A program made the position numbers and the translations under genes. 64,000 nt of DNA, from positions 1 through 64,000 of the forward strand of contig NZ_JASCXX010000017.1 in assembly GCF_030012215.1 (NCBI RefSeq), in the 5' to 3' direction. The stretch comes from Anaerobaca lacustris. Lineage in GTDB: Bacteria > Planctomycetota > Phycisphaerae > Sedimentisphaerales > Anaerobacaceae. The notes under the pieces were generated by a model. The model did no database searches. It was not told the origin of the DNA and saw nothing but the letters and a program-made list of their open reading frames with translations. This document shows, piece after piece, positions 41,335 to 50,774 of the stretch (its first letter is position 1; every line of letters begins with the position of its first letter).

Positions 41335-44300
41335 CGGGCGAGAAGAAGATCCAATGGACCGACCAGCAGCGGCAGGCGATCTCGGCGCACGGCGCCAACG
41401 TGCTGGTTACGGCGTCGGCGGGCACGGGCAAGACGGCGGTGCTGTCGGGCCGGTGCGTGCGGATCGTCTCCGATGCGGCGCTCTGTCCGCACGTGCTGAA
41501 CGTGCTCGTGCTGACGTTCACCGAGGCGGCGGCCGAGCAGATGCGCTCGCGGATCGGCCGACGGCTCCGGGAGGAATACGAGCGGACGCGGGACGGTCGG
41601 CTGGCCCGCCAGCTCGTGCTGCTCCAGGGCGCCGACATCAGCACGATCCACGCGTTCTGCAAGCGGGTCCTCAGCGAGAACTTCCACGAGGTCGCCCTTG
41701 ATCCGGCGTTTCGCGTGATCGACGCGGACGAGGCCATGCTGCTCAAGGCCGAGGTGCTCGACGAGACGGTGGCGTGGGCGTGGACGCAGCCGCACCTGGC
41801 CGCCAATCTCGAAGCGCTGCTTCGCCGTCGTGACGTGCGCGACGGCGGCGGCTTTCTGTCGAGCGTGGTCTGGCTGCACGGCTTCCTCGACGGCGTCGCC
41901 TCGCGGGACGCCTGGTGCGAGCGGGCGCGGCTCCTGGCCGAGGCGACGGATCCGCGCTCCGGCGACTTGGGCACGGCGCAGAAAGAGATTGTCGCCGAGA
42001 CGCTCGAATCGATCCTGGCTCGTTTGTGTGCGGCGCAGCGGCTCTACGAAACCGAATCGTCCGGCGGCAAATGGGGCGCATCACTCGAAGCCGATGTGAT
42101 TGCGCCCATCGCCGCCTGTCGCGACCGGCTGGCCGGCGGCGATTGGGACGCCTGCGCCGAGGCGATCCGCACCTTCGTCAAGCCGCGAGCACCTGCGCTG
42201 AAGGGCTTCGACGAAGCCCTCGGCGATTTCATCAAGACCTTACGGACCAAGGCGATGGACGACTTCGTGGCGCTGGGCGATCTGGCGATGGTCCATCCCG
42301 ACTATATGGACGTGGTGGGCCGGGCCGTGGGGGGGCAGACGACGGCGCTGATCGAACTGGTCCGCCGGTTCGATGCGCTCTACACCCAACGCAAGAGGAC
42401 GCTCAACGGCCTGGACTTCGCCGACCTGGAGCACTATGCGCTTCGCGTGCTGACGAAGTCGGCCGAGTCGGGCGATGGCGCTGTGCCGTCCGGGACGGCC
42501 CTGGGCCTGCGCGACCGCTACAAGCACATCTTCGTCGATGAGTACCAGGACATCAACCCCATCCAGCAGGCGATCCTTGACGCCCTGAGCTCGGGCGACA
42601 ACGTTTTCGTCGTCGGCGACGTCAAGCAGAGCATCTACGCCTTTCGCGGGGCCGAGCCGACGATCTTCCTGCAACGGCTGCGGGCCTCGGCGTCGAGCGA
42701 GGCGGCGCGCGGGCTTCGCGTGGACCTGAATTACAACTTCCGTTCGGCCAAAGGGATTCTCGATTTCGTCAATCTCGTCTTCGGTCGGATCATGACGGCC
42801 GAGCTGGCGAACATCGACTACGACGAGGCGGCCCGTCTGCGGCCTGGACCCGATGCCGCCGATTCGACCCCCGCGCCGCTCGTCGAGCTGCACATCCTCG
42901 ACGAGAAGGCCGAAGACCCGAATGCGAACCAGGACGACGGCAACGGAGAGACCGGCAGCACTGAGGTGGTGCGGCCCCGCCAGAGGCAGGCGGCCCTGAT
43001 CGCCTGGCGGATTCGGCAGATCGTCGGCGGCGAGCCGGGGCAGCCGGCGACGCAGATCTTCGACAAGGACGCCGGCGGCCTGCGCGACGTCGAATACCGT
43101 GACATCGTCGTGCTGATGCGCTCGCTGGCGGCCAAGGCCAACGACTACGTCGAGGTCCTCCGCTTGGCGGGCATCCCCGTCAGTTGCGACGCGACCGCCG
43201 GCTACTTCGAGACGACCGAGATCGCCGACGTGCTCTGCCTGCTCAAGGTGCTCGACAATCCTAAGCGAGACATCGAGCTGGCCGCCGTGCTGCGGGGGCC
43301 GTTCTTTCGATTTACCGACAGCGAACTGGCGACGATCCGCATCGCCGCCCGTGAGGCGATGCCGTCCGCCGATTTCCATACCTCGGCGATCCGATATCGC
43401 GACAGCGGCGCCGACGCGGCGCTGGCCGATAAGCTGCGAAAGGCGTTTGCGACGCTCGAACGCTGGCGCGAGATGGCCCGGCGGGGCCAGTTGGCCGACT
43501 TGCTCTGGCGGATCTACCGCGAGACGCAGTTGGTCGCCTTCGTCTGCGCGCTGCCCAACGGCCAGGCCCGCAAGGCCAACCTGCTTGAGTTGCATGACCG
43601 GGCGATCCAATTCGAGGGCTTTGCCAGCAGCGCGGGCGTGCCGTCGCTGACGCGGTTCGTCGCGTTCGTCGAGAAGCTCCAGGAGGCCGGGCAGGACTGG
43701 ACGCCGTCGGAGCCGGCCGGCGCGGGCAACGCCGTCCGCATTCTCAGCGTCCACAAGAGCAAGGGGCTCGAATTCCCCATCGTGTTTCTGGCCGAGTTGG
43801 ACAGCGAGGTCAACTTGCGTGATGTCCGAAGCGACCTGGTGGCCGACACCGATTACACGCTCGGGCTGCGCGTGATCGACGCCCGCTCGAACGCCAAGCT
43901 GCCGACGCTGGCGCATCAGGTGATCGCCGAGAAGAAGCGAGCCGTGACGCTGGCCGAAGAGATGCGGATTCTCTACGTCGCGATGACGCGGGCGAAGGAC
44001 CGGCTGATCGTCACCGCCTCACAGAAGCGGACCGATTGCGGCAGGGTGCTGGCGAAGGGCCTGCTGCTGAGCGACCCGGCGGTGCCGACGTGGCTGCTCA
44101 AGAGCGCGCGGAGTCCCATGGAGTGGCTGCTGTACGGCCTGGCCGATCAGCGGGCCCTGCACGAGGCGTTCGAGACGCACCTGGCGGCTGCGGCCGACGA
44201 TGCGGCCCTGTTCGAATTGCACGTGCACCGGGTCGACGCGATGCAGCAGTTGACGCAGCAGGTCCGGGCCCTTCGCGACCGCAAGCGGGCGGCCGCCGCG

Positions 44301-45041
44301 AAGCCGAAGGCCAAAGCCCGTCCCGATGCGCAGAGCCGGGCGCTGCTGGCTGAGTTGAAGGACCGGCTGGACTGGTGGTATCCGTTTGCCTGGGCCACGC
44401 GCGAGGCGGCCAAGCAGTCGGTCACCGCACTGACGCACCACGATGACGAGTTCGCTCGCCTGGACTATTCCCGTGCGCTGGACCGTCGGCCGGTGGCGCT
44501 GGTCGCCTCCGATCCGGCCGCCGTGCCGCCGGGCTCGGCTCGGCAGATCGGCACGACGGTGCATCTGGTGATCTCCAGCGTCGATCTGGCGCAGCCGGTG
44601 ACGCGTCAATCCCTCGAACGCACCCGCGACCGGCTCTTCGAGATCGGGGCGATCGTGCCCGACGTCGCCGCCGCGATCGATCTCGATGCGATCCTGTCTT
44701 TCTTCGAGAGCGAGCTTGGCGCGCTGGCGCTGGATGGGGACAACGCTGTCCATCGCGAGTGGCCCTTCACGTTCGGCCTGCGGGTCGGCGAGCCGGAGGC
44801 GAGCGAGCTGGTCGTCGTGCAGGGGATCATCGACATGCTGGTGCAGACGTCCGACGGCCTCGTCGTGATCGACTTCAAGAGCGACCGCGTCGCGGGCGAG
44901 CAGATCGCGCAGCGGGCCGAGGCCTATCGTGGCCAGTTGGACCTGTACGGCCGGGCGGCGAGTGACATTCTTCAGTGTCCTGTCCGGCAGAAATGGCTCT
45001 ACTTCCTGATGCCACGGACGGCCTTGGCGGTATCGAGATGA
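41331..45041 (+). CDS. addA: AddA-type helicase/nuclease subunit
   Basis: A 1236-residue UvrD-type superfamily 1 helicase with a C-terminal nuclease. Motifs in order: Walker A TASAGTGKTAVLS (about residues 27-39), FTEAAAEQMRSRI (Ia), STIHAFCKRV, HIFVDEYQDINPIQQ (II), VVGDVKQSIYAFRGA (III), NYNFRS (IV), VHKSKGLEFPIVFLAEL (V), LYVAMTRAKDRLIV (VI). The PD-(D/E)XK nuclease at the end shows GIIDMLV, GLVVIDFKSDRV and YRGQLDLYG. Together with AddB it unwinds and degrades broken DNA ends. ATG at 41331 overlaps the addB stop (ATGA), and its stop overlaps avtA in the same way. Confidence 0.92.
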   Translation: MTGEKKIQWTDQQRQAISAHGANVLVTASAGTGKTAVLSGRCVRIVSDAALCPHVLNVLVLTFTEAAAEQMRSRIGRRLREEYERTRDGRLARQLVLLQGADISTIHAFCKRVLSENFHEVALDPAFRVIDADEAMLLKAEVLDETVAWAWTQPHLAANLEALLRRRDVRDGGGFLSSVVWLHGFLDGVASRDAWCERARLLAEATDPRSGDLGTAQKEIVAETLESILARLCAAQRLYETESSGGKWGASLEADVIAPIAACRDRLAGGDWDACAEAIRTFVKPRAPALKGFDEALGDFIKTLRTKAMDDFVALGDLAMVHPDYMDVVGRAVGGQTTALIELVRRFDALYTQRKRTLNGLDFADLEHYALRVLTKSAESGDGAVPSGTALGLRDRYKHIFVDEYQDINPIQQAILDALSSGDNVFVVGDVKQSIYAFRGAEPTIFLQRLRASASSEAARGLRVDLNYNFRSAKGILDFVNLVFGRIMTAELANIDYDEAARLRPGPDAADSTPAPLVELHILDEKAEDPNANQDDGNGETGSTEVVRPRQRQAALIAWRIRQIVGGEPGQPATQIFDKDAGGLRDVEYRDIVVLMRSLAAKANDYVEVLRLAGIPVSCDATAGYFETTEIADVLCLLKVLDNPKRDIELAAVLRGPFFRFTDSELATIRIAAREAMPSADFHTSAIRYRDSGADAALADKLRKAFATLERWREMARRGQLADLLWRIYRETQLVAFVCALPNGQARKANLLELHDRAIQFEGFASSAGVPSLTRFVAFVEKLQEAGQDWTPSEPAGAGNAVRILSVHKSKGLEFPIVFLAELDSEVNLRDVRSDLVADTDYTLGLRVIDARSNAKLPTLAHQVIAEKKRAVTLAEEMRILYVAMTRAKDRLIVTASQKRTDCGRVLAKGLLLSDPAVPTWLLKSARSPMEWLLYGLADQRALHEAFETHLAAAADDAALFELHVHRVDAMQQLTQQVRALRDRKRAAAAKPKAKARPDAQSRALLAELKDRLDWWYPFAWATREAAKQSVTALTHHDDEFARLDYSRALDRRPVALVASDPAAVPPGSARQIGTTVHLVISSVDLAQPVTRQSLERTRDRLFEIGAIVPDVAAAIDLDAILSFFESELGALALDGDNAVHREWPFTFGLRVGEPEASELVVVQGIIDMLVQTSDGLVVIDFKSDRVAGEQIAQRAEAYRGQLDLYGRAASDILQCPVRQKWLYFLMPRTALAVSR

Positions 45042-46297
45042 TGCGGCTATCGAAATTCGGTCGGCAGATCGCGGTCCAGTCGGGCATCGGGCAGCTCATG
45101 GACGATCTCGGCGCTGCGCCGTCGCAGCCGGGGCCGGTCTACATGCTCGGCGGCGGCAATCCCGCGCAGATTCCTGAAGTCGAACGCGGCTTTCGCGACG
45201 GCATCGCGACGCTGCTCGCCGACGGGCGGCGTTTCGAGCGGGCGGTGGGGCAGTACGATCCGCCCGAAGGCGACCGCGAATTCATCGCCGCCCTGGCCGG
45301 CCTGCTGCGAGAGCAGTTCGGCTGGGACATCGGCCCGCGCCACATCGCGCTGACCAACGGCAGCCAGTTGGCGTTCTTCATCCTGTTCAATCTCTTCGCG
45401 GGCGAGCAGGACGACGGGACAGTGAAGAAGGTGCTGTTCCCGCTGACGCCCGAATACATCGGCTACTGCGACGTGATGCTGGCGCCGAACGCGTTCGCCG
45501 CGATCCGGCCCCGGATCGAGATGCTCGACGAGCACCTGTTCAAATACCATATCGACTTCGACCGGTTGACCGTGGCCGACGACATCGGCGCGATCTGCGT
45601 CTCGCGTCCGACGAATCCGAGTGGCAACGTGCTGACCAACGACGAGCTGTGCCGGCTGGGCGACCTGGCCCGCGACGGGGGCGTCCCGCTGATCGTGGAC
45701 AACGCCTACGGCCTGCCATTTCCGCACATCGTCTTCGGCGAGGCCGAGCCCGTGTGGAACGAGCACACGATCGTGTGCATGAGCCTCTCGAAGTTGGGCC
45801 TGCCGGCGGTGCGGACGGGGATCGTCATCGCGCGCGAGAAGATCGTCGAGGCGGTCGCGCGGGCCAACGCCGTGATGAGCTTGGCGCCGGGCGGCCTGGG
45901 CACGGCGCTCGTCACCGACCTGGTCCGCTCGGGCGAGATCCTTCGCCTGAGCCGTGAGGTGATCGCGCCGTTCTACGAGCGCAAGGCCCGCCGGGCCGTC
46001 GAGCACCTCGCCAGCCGTCTCGACGGGATCGACTACCGCCTGCACCGCCCGGAAGGGGCGTTCTTCCTGTGGCTATGGCTGCCGGGCCTGCCGATCTCCT
46101 GCCGGCAGCTCTACGAGCGGCTCAAGGCCCGCAACGTGATCGTCGTGCCCGGCCACTACTTCTTCCCCGGCCTGGCCGAGCCCTGGCCCCACGCCGATGA
46201 GTGCCTCCGCATCAGCTACGCCCAGGACGACGCCACCGTCGCCGCCGGCCTCGACATCATCGCCGAAGAAATCCGCCGCGCATGCTGCGCCCCATGA
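45038..46297 (+). CDS. avtA: valine-pyruvate aminotransferase (AvtA-like)
   Basis: A 419-residue pyridoxal-phosphate aminotransferase of fold type I. AvtA swaps the amino group between valine and pyruvate (alanine). The PLP lysine is in MSLSKLGLPAVRTG; other conserved parts are MLGGGNPAQIPEV, SRPTNPSGNVLTNDE, LIVDNAYGLPFPHIVF and GAFFLWLWLPGLP, the last two characteristic of AvtA rather than AspC types. The ATG at 45038 overlaps the addA stop by four bases, so it is the last gene of the addB-addA unit. Why a transaminase is tied to a recombination nuclease is not clear. Confidence 0.85.
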   Translation: MMRLSKFGRQIAVQSGIGQLMDDLGAAPSQPGPVYMLGGGNPAQIPEVERGFRDGIATLLADGRRFERAVGQYDPPEGDREFIAALAGLLREQFGWDIGPRHIALTNGSQLAFFILFNLFAGEQDDGTVKKVLFPLTPEYIGYCDVMLAPNAFAAIRPRIEMLDEHLFKYHIDFDRLTVADDIGAICVSRPTNPSGNVLTNDELCRLGDLARDGGVPLIVDNAYGLPFPHIVFGEAEPVWNEHTIVCMSLSKLGLPAVRTGIVIAREKIVEAVARANAVMSLAPGGLGTALVTDLVRSGEILRLSREVIAPFYERKARRAVEHLASRLDGIDYRLHRPEGAFFLWLWLPGLPISCRQLYERLKARNVIVVPGHYFFPGLAEPWPHADECLRISYAQDDATVAAGLDIIAEEIRRACCAP

Positions 46298-46613
46298 TGC
46301 TGTAGCACGCATCCGATCCTGCTGCATATCACGTCGAGATGGCCTCAGTGCTGCTACGCTTGCAGGCGGGACGATGTGTGTGGGATGCGGCGCCTGTTGT
46401 TCTTGTCACCCCGAGCGGAGTCGAGGGATCTGGCTATAGGCAGGTACGCTGCTGATTCGCCGCCAGATTCCTCGACTCCGCTCGGAATGACAAGATCGCT
46501 CAGAGATCGTATCCGTTCTGCTACACACTCGCAGTTCCCGGTTGCTCTTGCTGCAAATCTCGGGTAGAGTGTTATACGAAGTAAGTGGGGGCCAAGAGAT
46601 ACGGGAGGTTCAG
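46298..46613. other. intergenic region holding repeat copy A
   Basis: A 316-bp gap between avtA and the GIY-YIG gene. It contains the 101-bp palindromic repeat at 46398-46498. Apart from a GGGAGG ribosome binding site just before 46614, nothing else was recognised. Confidence 0.4.
46398..46498 (+). repeat. 101-bp palindromic repeat, copy A
   Basis: Arms of about 32 bases (CTTGTCACCCCGAGCGGAGT... and its complement ...CTCGGAATGACAAG) flank a loop of roughly 37 bases. Copy B at 47426-47526 has the same length and orientation and about 90% identity (around ten substitutions, no gaps). The shape is that of a non-autonomous hairpin element (MITE/REP class). Confidence 0.8.
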
Positions 46614-47354
46614 ATGGACGAGACGGAGATTCAATCATTTCCAGAGGAGGTGGTACGCCAGCTCAAGACCTATGTCTATAGGCTGATCGACCCGCGAAAT
46701 GGCGAGACCTTCTACGTCGGCAAGGGTCGAGGAAATCGCGTCTTTGCCCACATCCGCGCTGAACAGAACCTGGACGGCGATGAGATCGACAACAAGCTCA
46801 AACGCATCAGGGCTATCCGTCTTGCCGGTTTTCAAGTTGCGCATGTCATTCATCGTCACGGGATGGATGACAGGACAGCCCTGCACGTTGAGGCTGCACT
46901 GATCGATGCATACCCAGGACTAACCAACATTGCCGGTGGGCAAGGCAGCGACTATGGGGCAATGCATGCTAAGGAGGTCGTCCAGCGCTACATCGTGCCG
47001 GCCGCAGAGTTTCGACATAGGGCTTTGCTGATTAGCGTCAACAGAAGTGCTGCCGAGACCTCGCTGTACGAAGCCACTCGTTACGCCTGGAAGGTCAGCA
47101 GGACCAAGGCGAAGAAGGCTGAGGTGATTCTCGCCACGATACGGGGCCTGATCGTGGGGGCTTTCATTGCTGAGGATTGGCTGGAGGCGACGGCCGCTAA
47201 CTTTCCCGGCCGGGAGGATGCGCCTGGACGCCTTGGTTTTATCGGAAAGGAAGCCCCGAAGGAGATGACGTCGTTGTATGTTGGGAAGCGCGTGCCGGAT
47301 GCATACCGCAAACCCGGCGCTGCGAATCCCATCAAGTACACTTGGCGCAGGTAA
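46614..47354 (+). CDS. GIY-YIG (LEM3-like) nuclease domain protein
   Basis: A 246-residue protein. The N-terminal GIY-YIG domain (about residues 15-110) reads TYVYRLIDPRNGETFYVGKG, with the paired YVY and YVG strands, then RVFAHIRAE and a conserved glutamate in VEAALIDAYPGL. This is the LEM3-like subgroup. The C-terminal half (about 145-246) is a second domain with IVGAFIAEDWLEA and LYVGKRVPDAYRKPG, found with this nuclease type but without known function. The gene has GGGAGG before the ATG, stands alone and is flanked by direct copies of a 101-bp palindromic repeat. It could be a mobile or genome-defence nuclease. Confidence 0.75.
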   Translation: MDETEIQSFPEEVVRQLKTYVYRLIDPRNGETFYVGKGRGNRVFAHIRAEQNLDGDEIDNKLKRIRAIRLAGFQVAHVIHRHGMDDRTALHVEAALIDAYPGLTNIAGGQGSDYGAMHAKEVVQRYIVPAAEFRHRALLISVNRSAAETSLYEATRYAWKVSRTKAKKAEVILATIRGLIVGAFIAEDWLEATAANFPGREDAPGRLGFIGKEAPKEMTSLYVGKRVPDAYRKPGAANPIKYTWRR

Positions 47355-47762
47355 GAACCGTGAGTGAGACGATGGTTGAAACGGAAGTGACGTATGCGGT
47401 AGAGTTGGACAGACGCATCACTGGCTGTTCTTGTCACCCCGAGTGGCGCCGAGGGGTCTGGCCATAGGCAAGCACGCTGCTGATTCGCCGCCAGATTCCT
47501 CGACTGCGCTCGGAATGACAAGGTCGTGACCTGGATGCTCCTGCGTGAACGAGGCGGGGTGAAATATCGCGCGCATCTGCTGCGCGATATCAGAGGCCGG
47601 CACCCGGGTCCTGTTCTTCGGCTGGGTGGCAGCCTCAAGGCGTAGCGCAGCGAAGCCTTGGGGATGGCTGCAAGTCGGGCGCGACCTTGGCCTCTGGCCA
47701 GATCCTTCGACTGCGCTACGCTCCGCTCAGGATGACAGGAGGCGGAGGGCATCCCCATAGGG
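47355..47762. other. 408-bp repeat-rich intergenic region
   Basis: Convergent gap between the GIY-YIG gene and the GH43/phosphoesterase gene. It contains repeat copy B (47426-47526), a 9-bp perfect hairpin (ATATCGCGC 47564-47572 with GCGCGATAT 47582-47590), a GC-rich inverted repeat at about 47629-47672, and a fragment of the same repeat family (GATCCTTCGACTGCGCTACG, 47701-47720, ending GGATGACAGG). No gene was found. Confidence 0.5.
47426..47526 (+). repeat. 101-bp palindromic repeat, copy B
   Basis: Second copy of the element at 46398-46498, in direct orientation, 928 bp further on. Arms CTTGTCACCCCGAGTGGCGC and GCGCTCGGAATGACAAG are slightly less well paired than in copy A. Confidence 0.8.
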
Positions 47763-49589
47763 TCACTCTATTCTGACTGGGCCGTGGATGGGTTTGTCGA
47801 GGATCTTGTTCTTGTCGGTGGCCCATTCGTTTTTGGTGTAGTCGAAGGGGATGGCGACGAGGCGGTTGGCGGTGATGCGGAAGACGGTGACCTCGTCGGG
47901 CGAGCGGGGGGCGGGGCTGGGCAGTTGGATGAAGTCGATCTGGCGGTAGCGGGTCACCTTGGCCTTGTGGTAGTGGCCGCCGAGAATGCAGAGCACGTTG
48001 GCGTCGCCGAGGGCATCCACCAATTCGTCGTGGTTGGTGATTGCGTCGAAGCACAGATGCGTCGCGACGATGACGGGCTTGCCCTTGGGCACGTTTGCCA
48101 GCGTCTGGCGGAGGTAGCTCAGTGCCTCTTTGGAGATCGGCTGCGCGGGGCTATTGAGACTCTCATCGTACTCGCTGAACAGCGCGACGAACAGGACGTC
48201 GCCTTGCTCGAACGTGTACCGCAATGCACCATGGCGGGCGATGAGCCAGTCGAGCACGGTTGGCACGGGCGAGTTGCCGCCGATGTCATGGTTGCCGGCG
48301 ACATCGTAGCTGGGGAACCTCAGCCGCCTGGTGACGCGTTGCTCGTAGGCTTGCCTGGCGGCCTGGCTGGGCCATTCGGTGAGATCGCCCAGTCCGAACA
48401 CAAACGCCGGCTCGGCGACGGCGCCGCCGACGGATTCGGGCCAGGCCCGGCCCGGCAGGGCGTTCATCGCGTCGATGGCGCCGATCAGGTGATCGGCGTT
48501 GCCGTCGACCTGTACGTGCTGATCCGACCAGCCAAAGAAGGTCAGCGCCTGCTCCTCGGCCGTGCCCGGCCAACTCGTGCAGGCGACCAGGGCGTCATAC
48601 TCGGCCCGGCTGATGGCGATCATGCACCCGTGACGGACCTTGGGCGGCAGGCTGTACTTGTCCCAATCGCTGAAGGAGGTATAGCCGGAGATCTGGTGCC
48701 ACGGCCCGTCCAGGTCGGTCGCCACCGACAGGCCGTAGGAGACGCCCGGATACTGCTCGTAGTAGAGGTACCAGACTTTGCCGTCGGGCGATGGGATCAG
48801 CGTCGGGGCCTCGCGGAAGTTGGGACTGATCGGTGCCGACGGCTCGCTATATGGCCCGAGCAGCGCCGGCGATGAACTGACGCGAACGGTCTTGCCGGTC
48901 GGCCAGTCGAGCGTGGGGTATCGCTCGTCCTTGACGAGGGCATAGTAGCGATCCCGTTGCTTGTGGAGGATGACGTCGATCGTCGCCATGTCCCAGTCGA
49001 ACAGCCGTCGCGGCCGATCGGAGAAGGTCTTGAGGTCTTTCGACGTCAGAAACAGCGTTCGCTGGCTGGCCCAGTAGCGTTCGGCGTCCTCGGGCGTGCC
49101 GTGTTGGTGCGGCGTGTGCCAGGTCAGGACGTACTGCGACGAATCGGCGTCGTAGAACAGCTTCGGCGCGCCGATCCGTGGCAGCGCCTGCGCATAGTCG
49201 GGCGTACGCGGCAGGTCGGGCCGCACGTCGCTGTAGCGCTCCCAGCGAATCAGGTCGTCGGAGACCCAGAAACTGATGTCGGGCGCTGAGTCATTGCGAT
49301 TGCCCACAAGGTAGTACCGCCCGTCGTGGCCCTTGCAGATGTCCGGGTGGCCGCGATAGTCGTCACAGACGCGCCGGCCACCGTTCAGGGCGGTCCAGTG
49401 CAGGCCGTCGAGACTGACCGAGTAGTACAGCCGCCCGTAGTCCTCGTGCATCATGTGGGCGAACAGATACGCCTGATGGACCGGCTCGATTCCCACCGCC
49501 TGCCCCGGCGGGTCCGGCTGCTGTGCCCCGGCCGGGCCTACCCACAGAAGGGCCATCGCCATCACAACGCCAACACGCCAATGTCTCAT
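47763..49589 (-). CDS. secreted GH43-like propeller fused to a metallophosphoesterase
   Basis: A 608-residue exported protein (signal MRHWRVGVVMAMALLWVGPAGA). Residues about 35-330 form a five-bladed GH43/GH117-like propeller, with DICKGHDGRYYLVGN, SDDLIRWERY, MATIDVILHKQRDRYYALVKDE and EAPTLIPSPDGKVWYLYY. Residues about 355-600 are a calcineurin-like metallophosphoesterase: FFGWSDQHVQ, FGLGDLTEW, VAGNHDIGG, VATHLCFD and LGGHYHKAKV, which together supply most metal ligands, though the first GDxH is SDQH. The combination suggests an enzyme that both binds or cleaves a glycan and removes a phosphate group from it. The ATG at 49589 follows GGAGAAG. Monocistronic. Confidence 0.75.
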   Translation of the reverse strand: MRHWRVGVVMAMALLWVGPAGAQQPDPPGQAVGIEPVHQAYLFAHMMHEDYGRLYYSVSLDGLHWTALNGGRRVCDDYRGHPDICKGHDGRYYLVGNRNDSAPDISFWVSDDLIRWERYSDVRPDLPRTPDYAQALPRIGAPKLFYDADSSQYVLTWHTPHQHGTPEDAERYWASQRTLFLTSKDLKTFSDRPRRLFDWDMATIDVILHKQRDRYYALVKDERYPTLDWPTGKTVRVSSSPALLGPYSEPSAPISPNFREAPTLIPSPDGKVWYLYYEQYPGVSYGLSVATDLDGPWHQISGYTSFSDWDKYSLPPKVRHGCMIAISRAEYDALVACTSWPGTAEEQALTFFGWSDQHVQVDGNADHLIGAIDAMNALPGRAWPESVGGAVAEPAFVFGLGDLTEWPSQAARQAYEQRVTRRLRFPSYDVAGNHDIGGNSPVPTVLDWLIARHGALRYTFEQGDVLFVALFSEYDESLNSPAQPISKEALSYLRQTLANVPKGKPVIVATHLCFDAITNHDELVDALGDANVLCILGGHYHKAKVTRYRQIDFIQLPSPAPRSPDEVTVFRITANRLVAIPFDYTKNEWATDKNKILDKPIHGPVRIE

Positions 49590-49634
49590 CGGTCTTCTCC
49601 ATACGTTCTTCCGGTATCCGATTCACTGTCGATG

Positions 49635-50714
49635 TCACGGCAGGGGGGGCGGGCCGTCGAAGAGTCTCTTGAGTTCCTTCACGTGCTCGGCGGCGACCCA
49701 GCCGGCCATGCCTTTTCGCCAGACGAGCGTCTGCGGCGTGAGCCGGCCGCTCTCGATGTGCTGCTGCATCGCCGCCAGATCGAATGGGCCGGCCTGCTGG
49801 CCTTCGAGCGCCGCGTAGAAGGGGCCCGACTGCGGCAGCGGCGGGGGCGCGGTGCCCTGGTCGGCCATCGCCTGGCCCATCTGATTGGCCATCGCGAACC
49901 CCATGCCCATGCCCATGCCTCCGCCGGCCATGCCGCTGGGGTTTTTGGCCGCCTCCTCCATCGCGTTGGCCGCCTGGAACTGCGTGTACTTGTGCAGGTC
50001 ACCGATCGCGCCCATGCTCGTTCGCTTGTCGAGCGCCTCTTCGACCGTCGGCGGCAGCGAGATGTTCTCGACCAGCATGGTGGTCAGTTCGAGCCCGTAG
50101 TTGGCGAACTCCTGCTTGATCCGCTCGGTGACGAACTGCCCCAGTTCCTCATAGTTGGCCGCCAGGTCGAGCACGGGGATCTTGCTCTCGGCGAGGATGT
50201 CGGCAAATCGCGAGACGATCAGGTTGCGGAGCTGATCGGTGATCTCGCCGGTGGTGAAGTGCCCGTCGGTGCCGACGATCTCGCGGAGGAGCACCTGCGG
50301 ATCGCGGACGCGCATGACATAGGTCCCGAAGGCTCGCAGCCGCACCGGGCCGAACTCCGCGTCGCGCAGCGTGATGGGGTGTTTCGTGCCCCACTTCAGG
50401 TCGGTGAATCGCCGCATGTTGATGAAGTACACCTCGGCCTTGAACGGGCTGTGGAACCCGTGACGCCAGCCCATCAGGGTCGAGAGGATCGGCAGGTTGT
50501 CCGTTTCCAGCGTGTACATGCCCGGCTCGAAGACGTCGGCGATCTGGCCCTTGTTGACGAAGATCGCCTTCTGGGCCTCGCGCACCGTCAGTCGCGCCCC
50601 CATCTTGATCTCGTTGTCGTGCCGCCCGAAGCGGTAGACGATCGTGTCGGCGGACGAATCGGTCCACTCGATGATGTCGATGAATTCGCCGCGTATCTTG
50701 TCAAACAGTCCCAT
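49635..50714 (-). CDS. SPFH-domain protein with C-terminal GYF_2 domain
   Basis: A 359-residue protein. Residues about 5-240 are an SPFH/band-7-like domain of the YdjI type (IIEWTDSSADTIVYRFGRHDNEIKMGARL; VFEPGMYTLETDNLPIL; ILAESKIPVLDLAANYEELG; LDKRTSMG). A Gly/Met-rich linker (about 255-285, GMAGGGMGMGMGF) leads to a GYF_2 domain (about 300-350, FYAALEGQQAGPFDLAAMQQH, LVWRKGMAGW). No membrane segment is seen at the N-terminus. The family makes large oligomers of unclear function, sometimes with stress genes. It is 60 bp downstream of a zinc-ribbon protein gene on the same strand, probably one operon. Confidence 0.8.
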   Translation of the reverse strand: MGLFDKIRGEFIDIIEWTDSSADTIVYRFGRHDNEIKMGARLTVREAQKAIFVNKGQIADVFEPGMYTLETDNLPILSTLMGWRHGFHSPFKAEVYFINMRRFTDLKWGTKHPITLRDAEFGPVRLRAFGTYVMRVRDPQVLLREIVGTDGHFTTGEITDQLRNLIVSRFADILAESKIPVLDLAANYEELGQFVTERIKQEFANYGLELTTMLVENISLPPTVEEALDKRTSMGAIGDLHKYTQFQAANAMEEAAKNPSGMAGGGMGMGMGFAMANQMGQAMADQGTAPPPLPQSGPFYAALEGQQAGPFDLAAMQQHIESGRLTPQTLVWRKGMAGWVAAEHVKELKRLFDGPPPLP

Positions 50715-50774
50715 GACGCTCTCCGAACAAGACGTTTTGTCTGAAATCTCGACGCGTCGATCGATCCGCCGCCG

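Noticed and set aside
42240-43916. 558-codon open frame on the - strand within addA
   Set aside because: All helicase motifs are on the + strand; the - frame has none.
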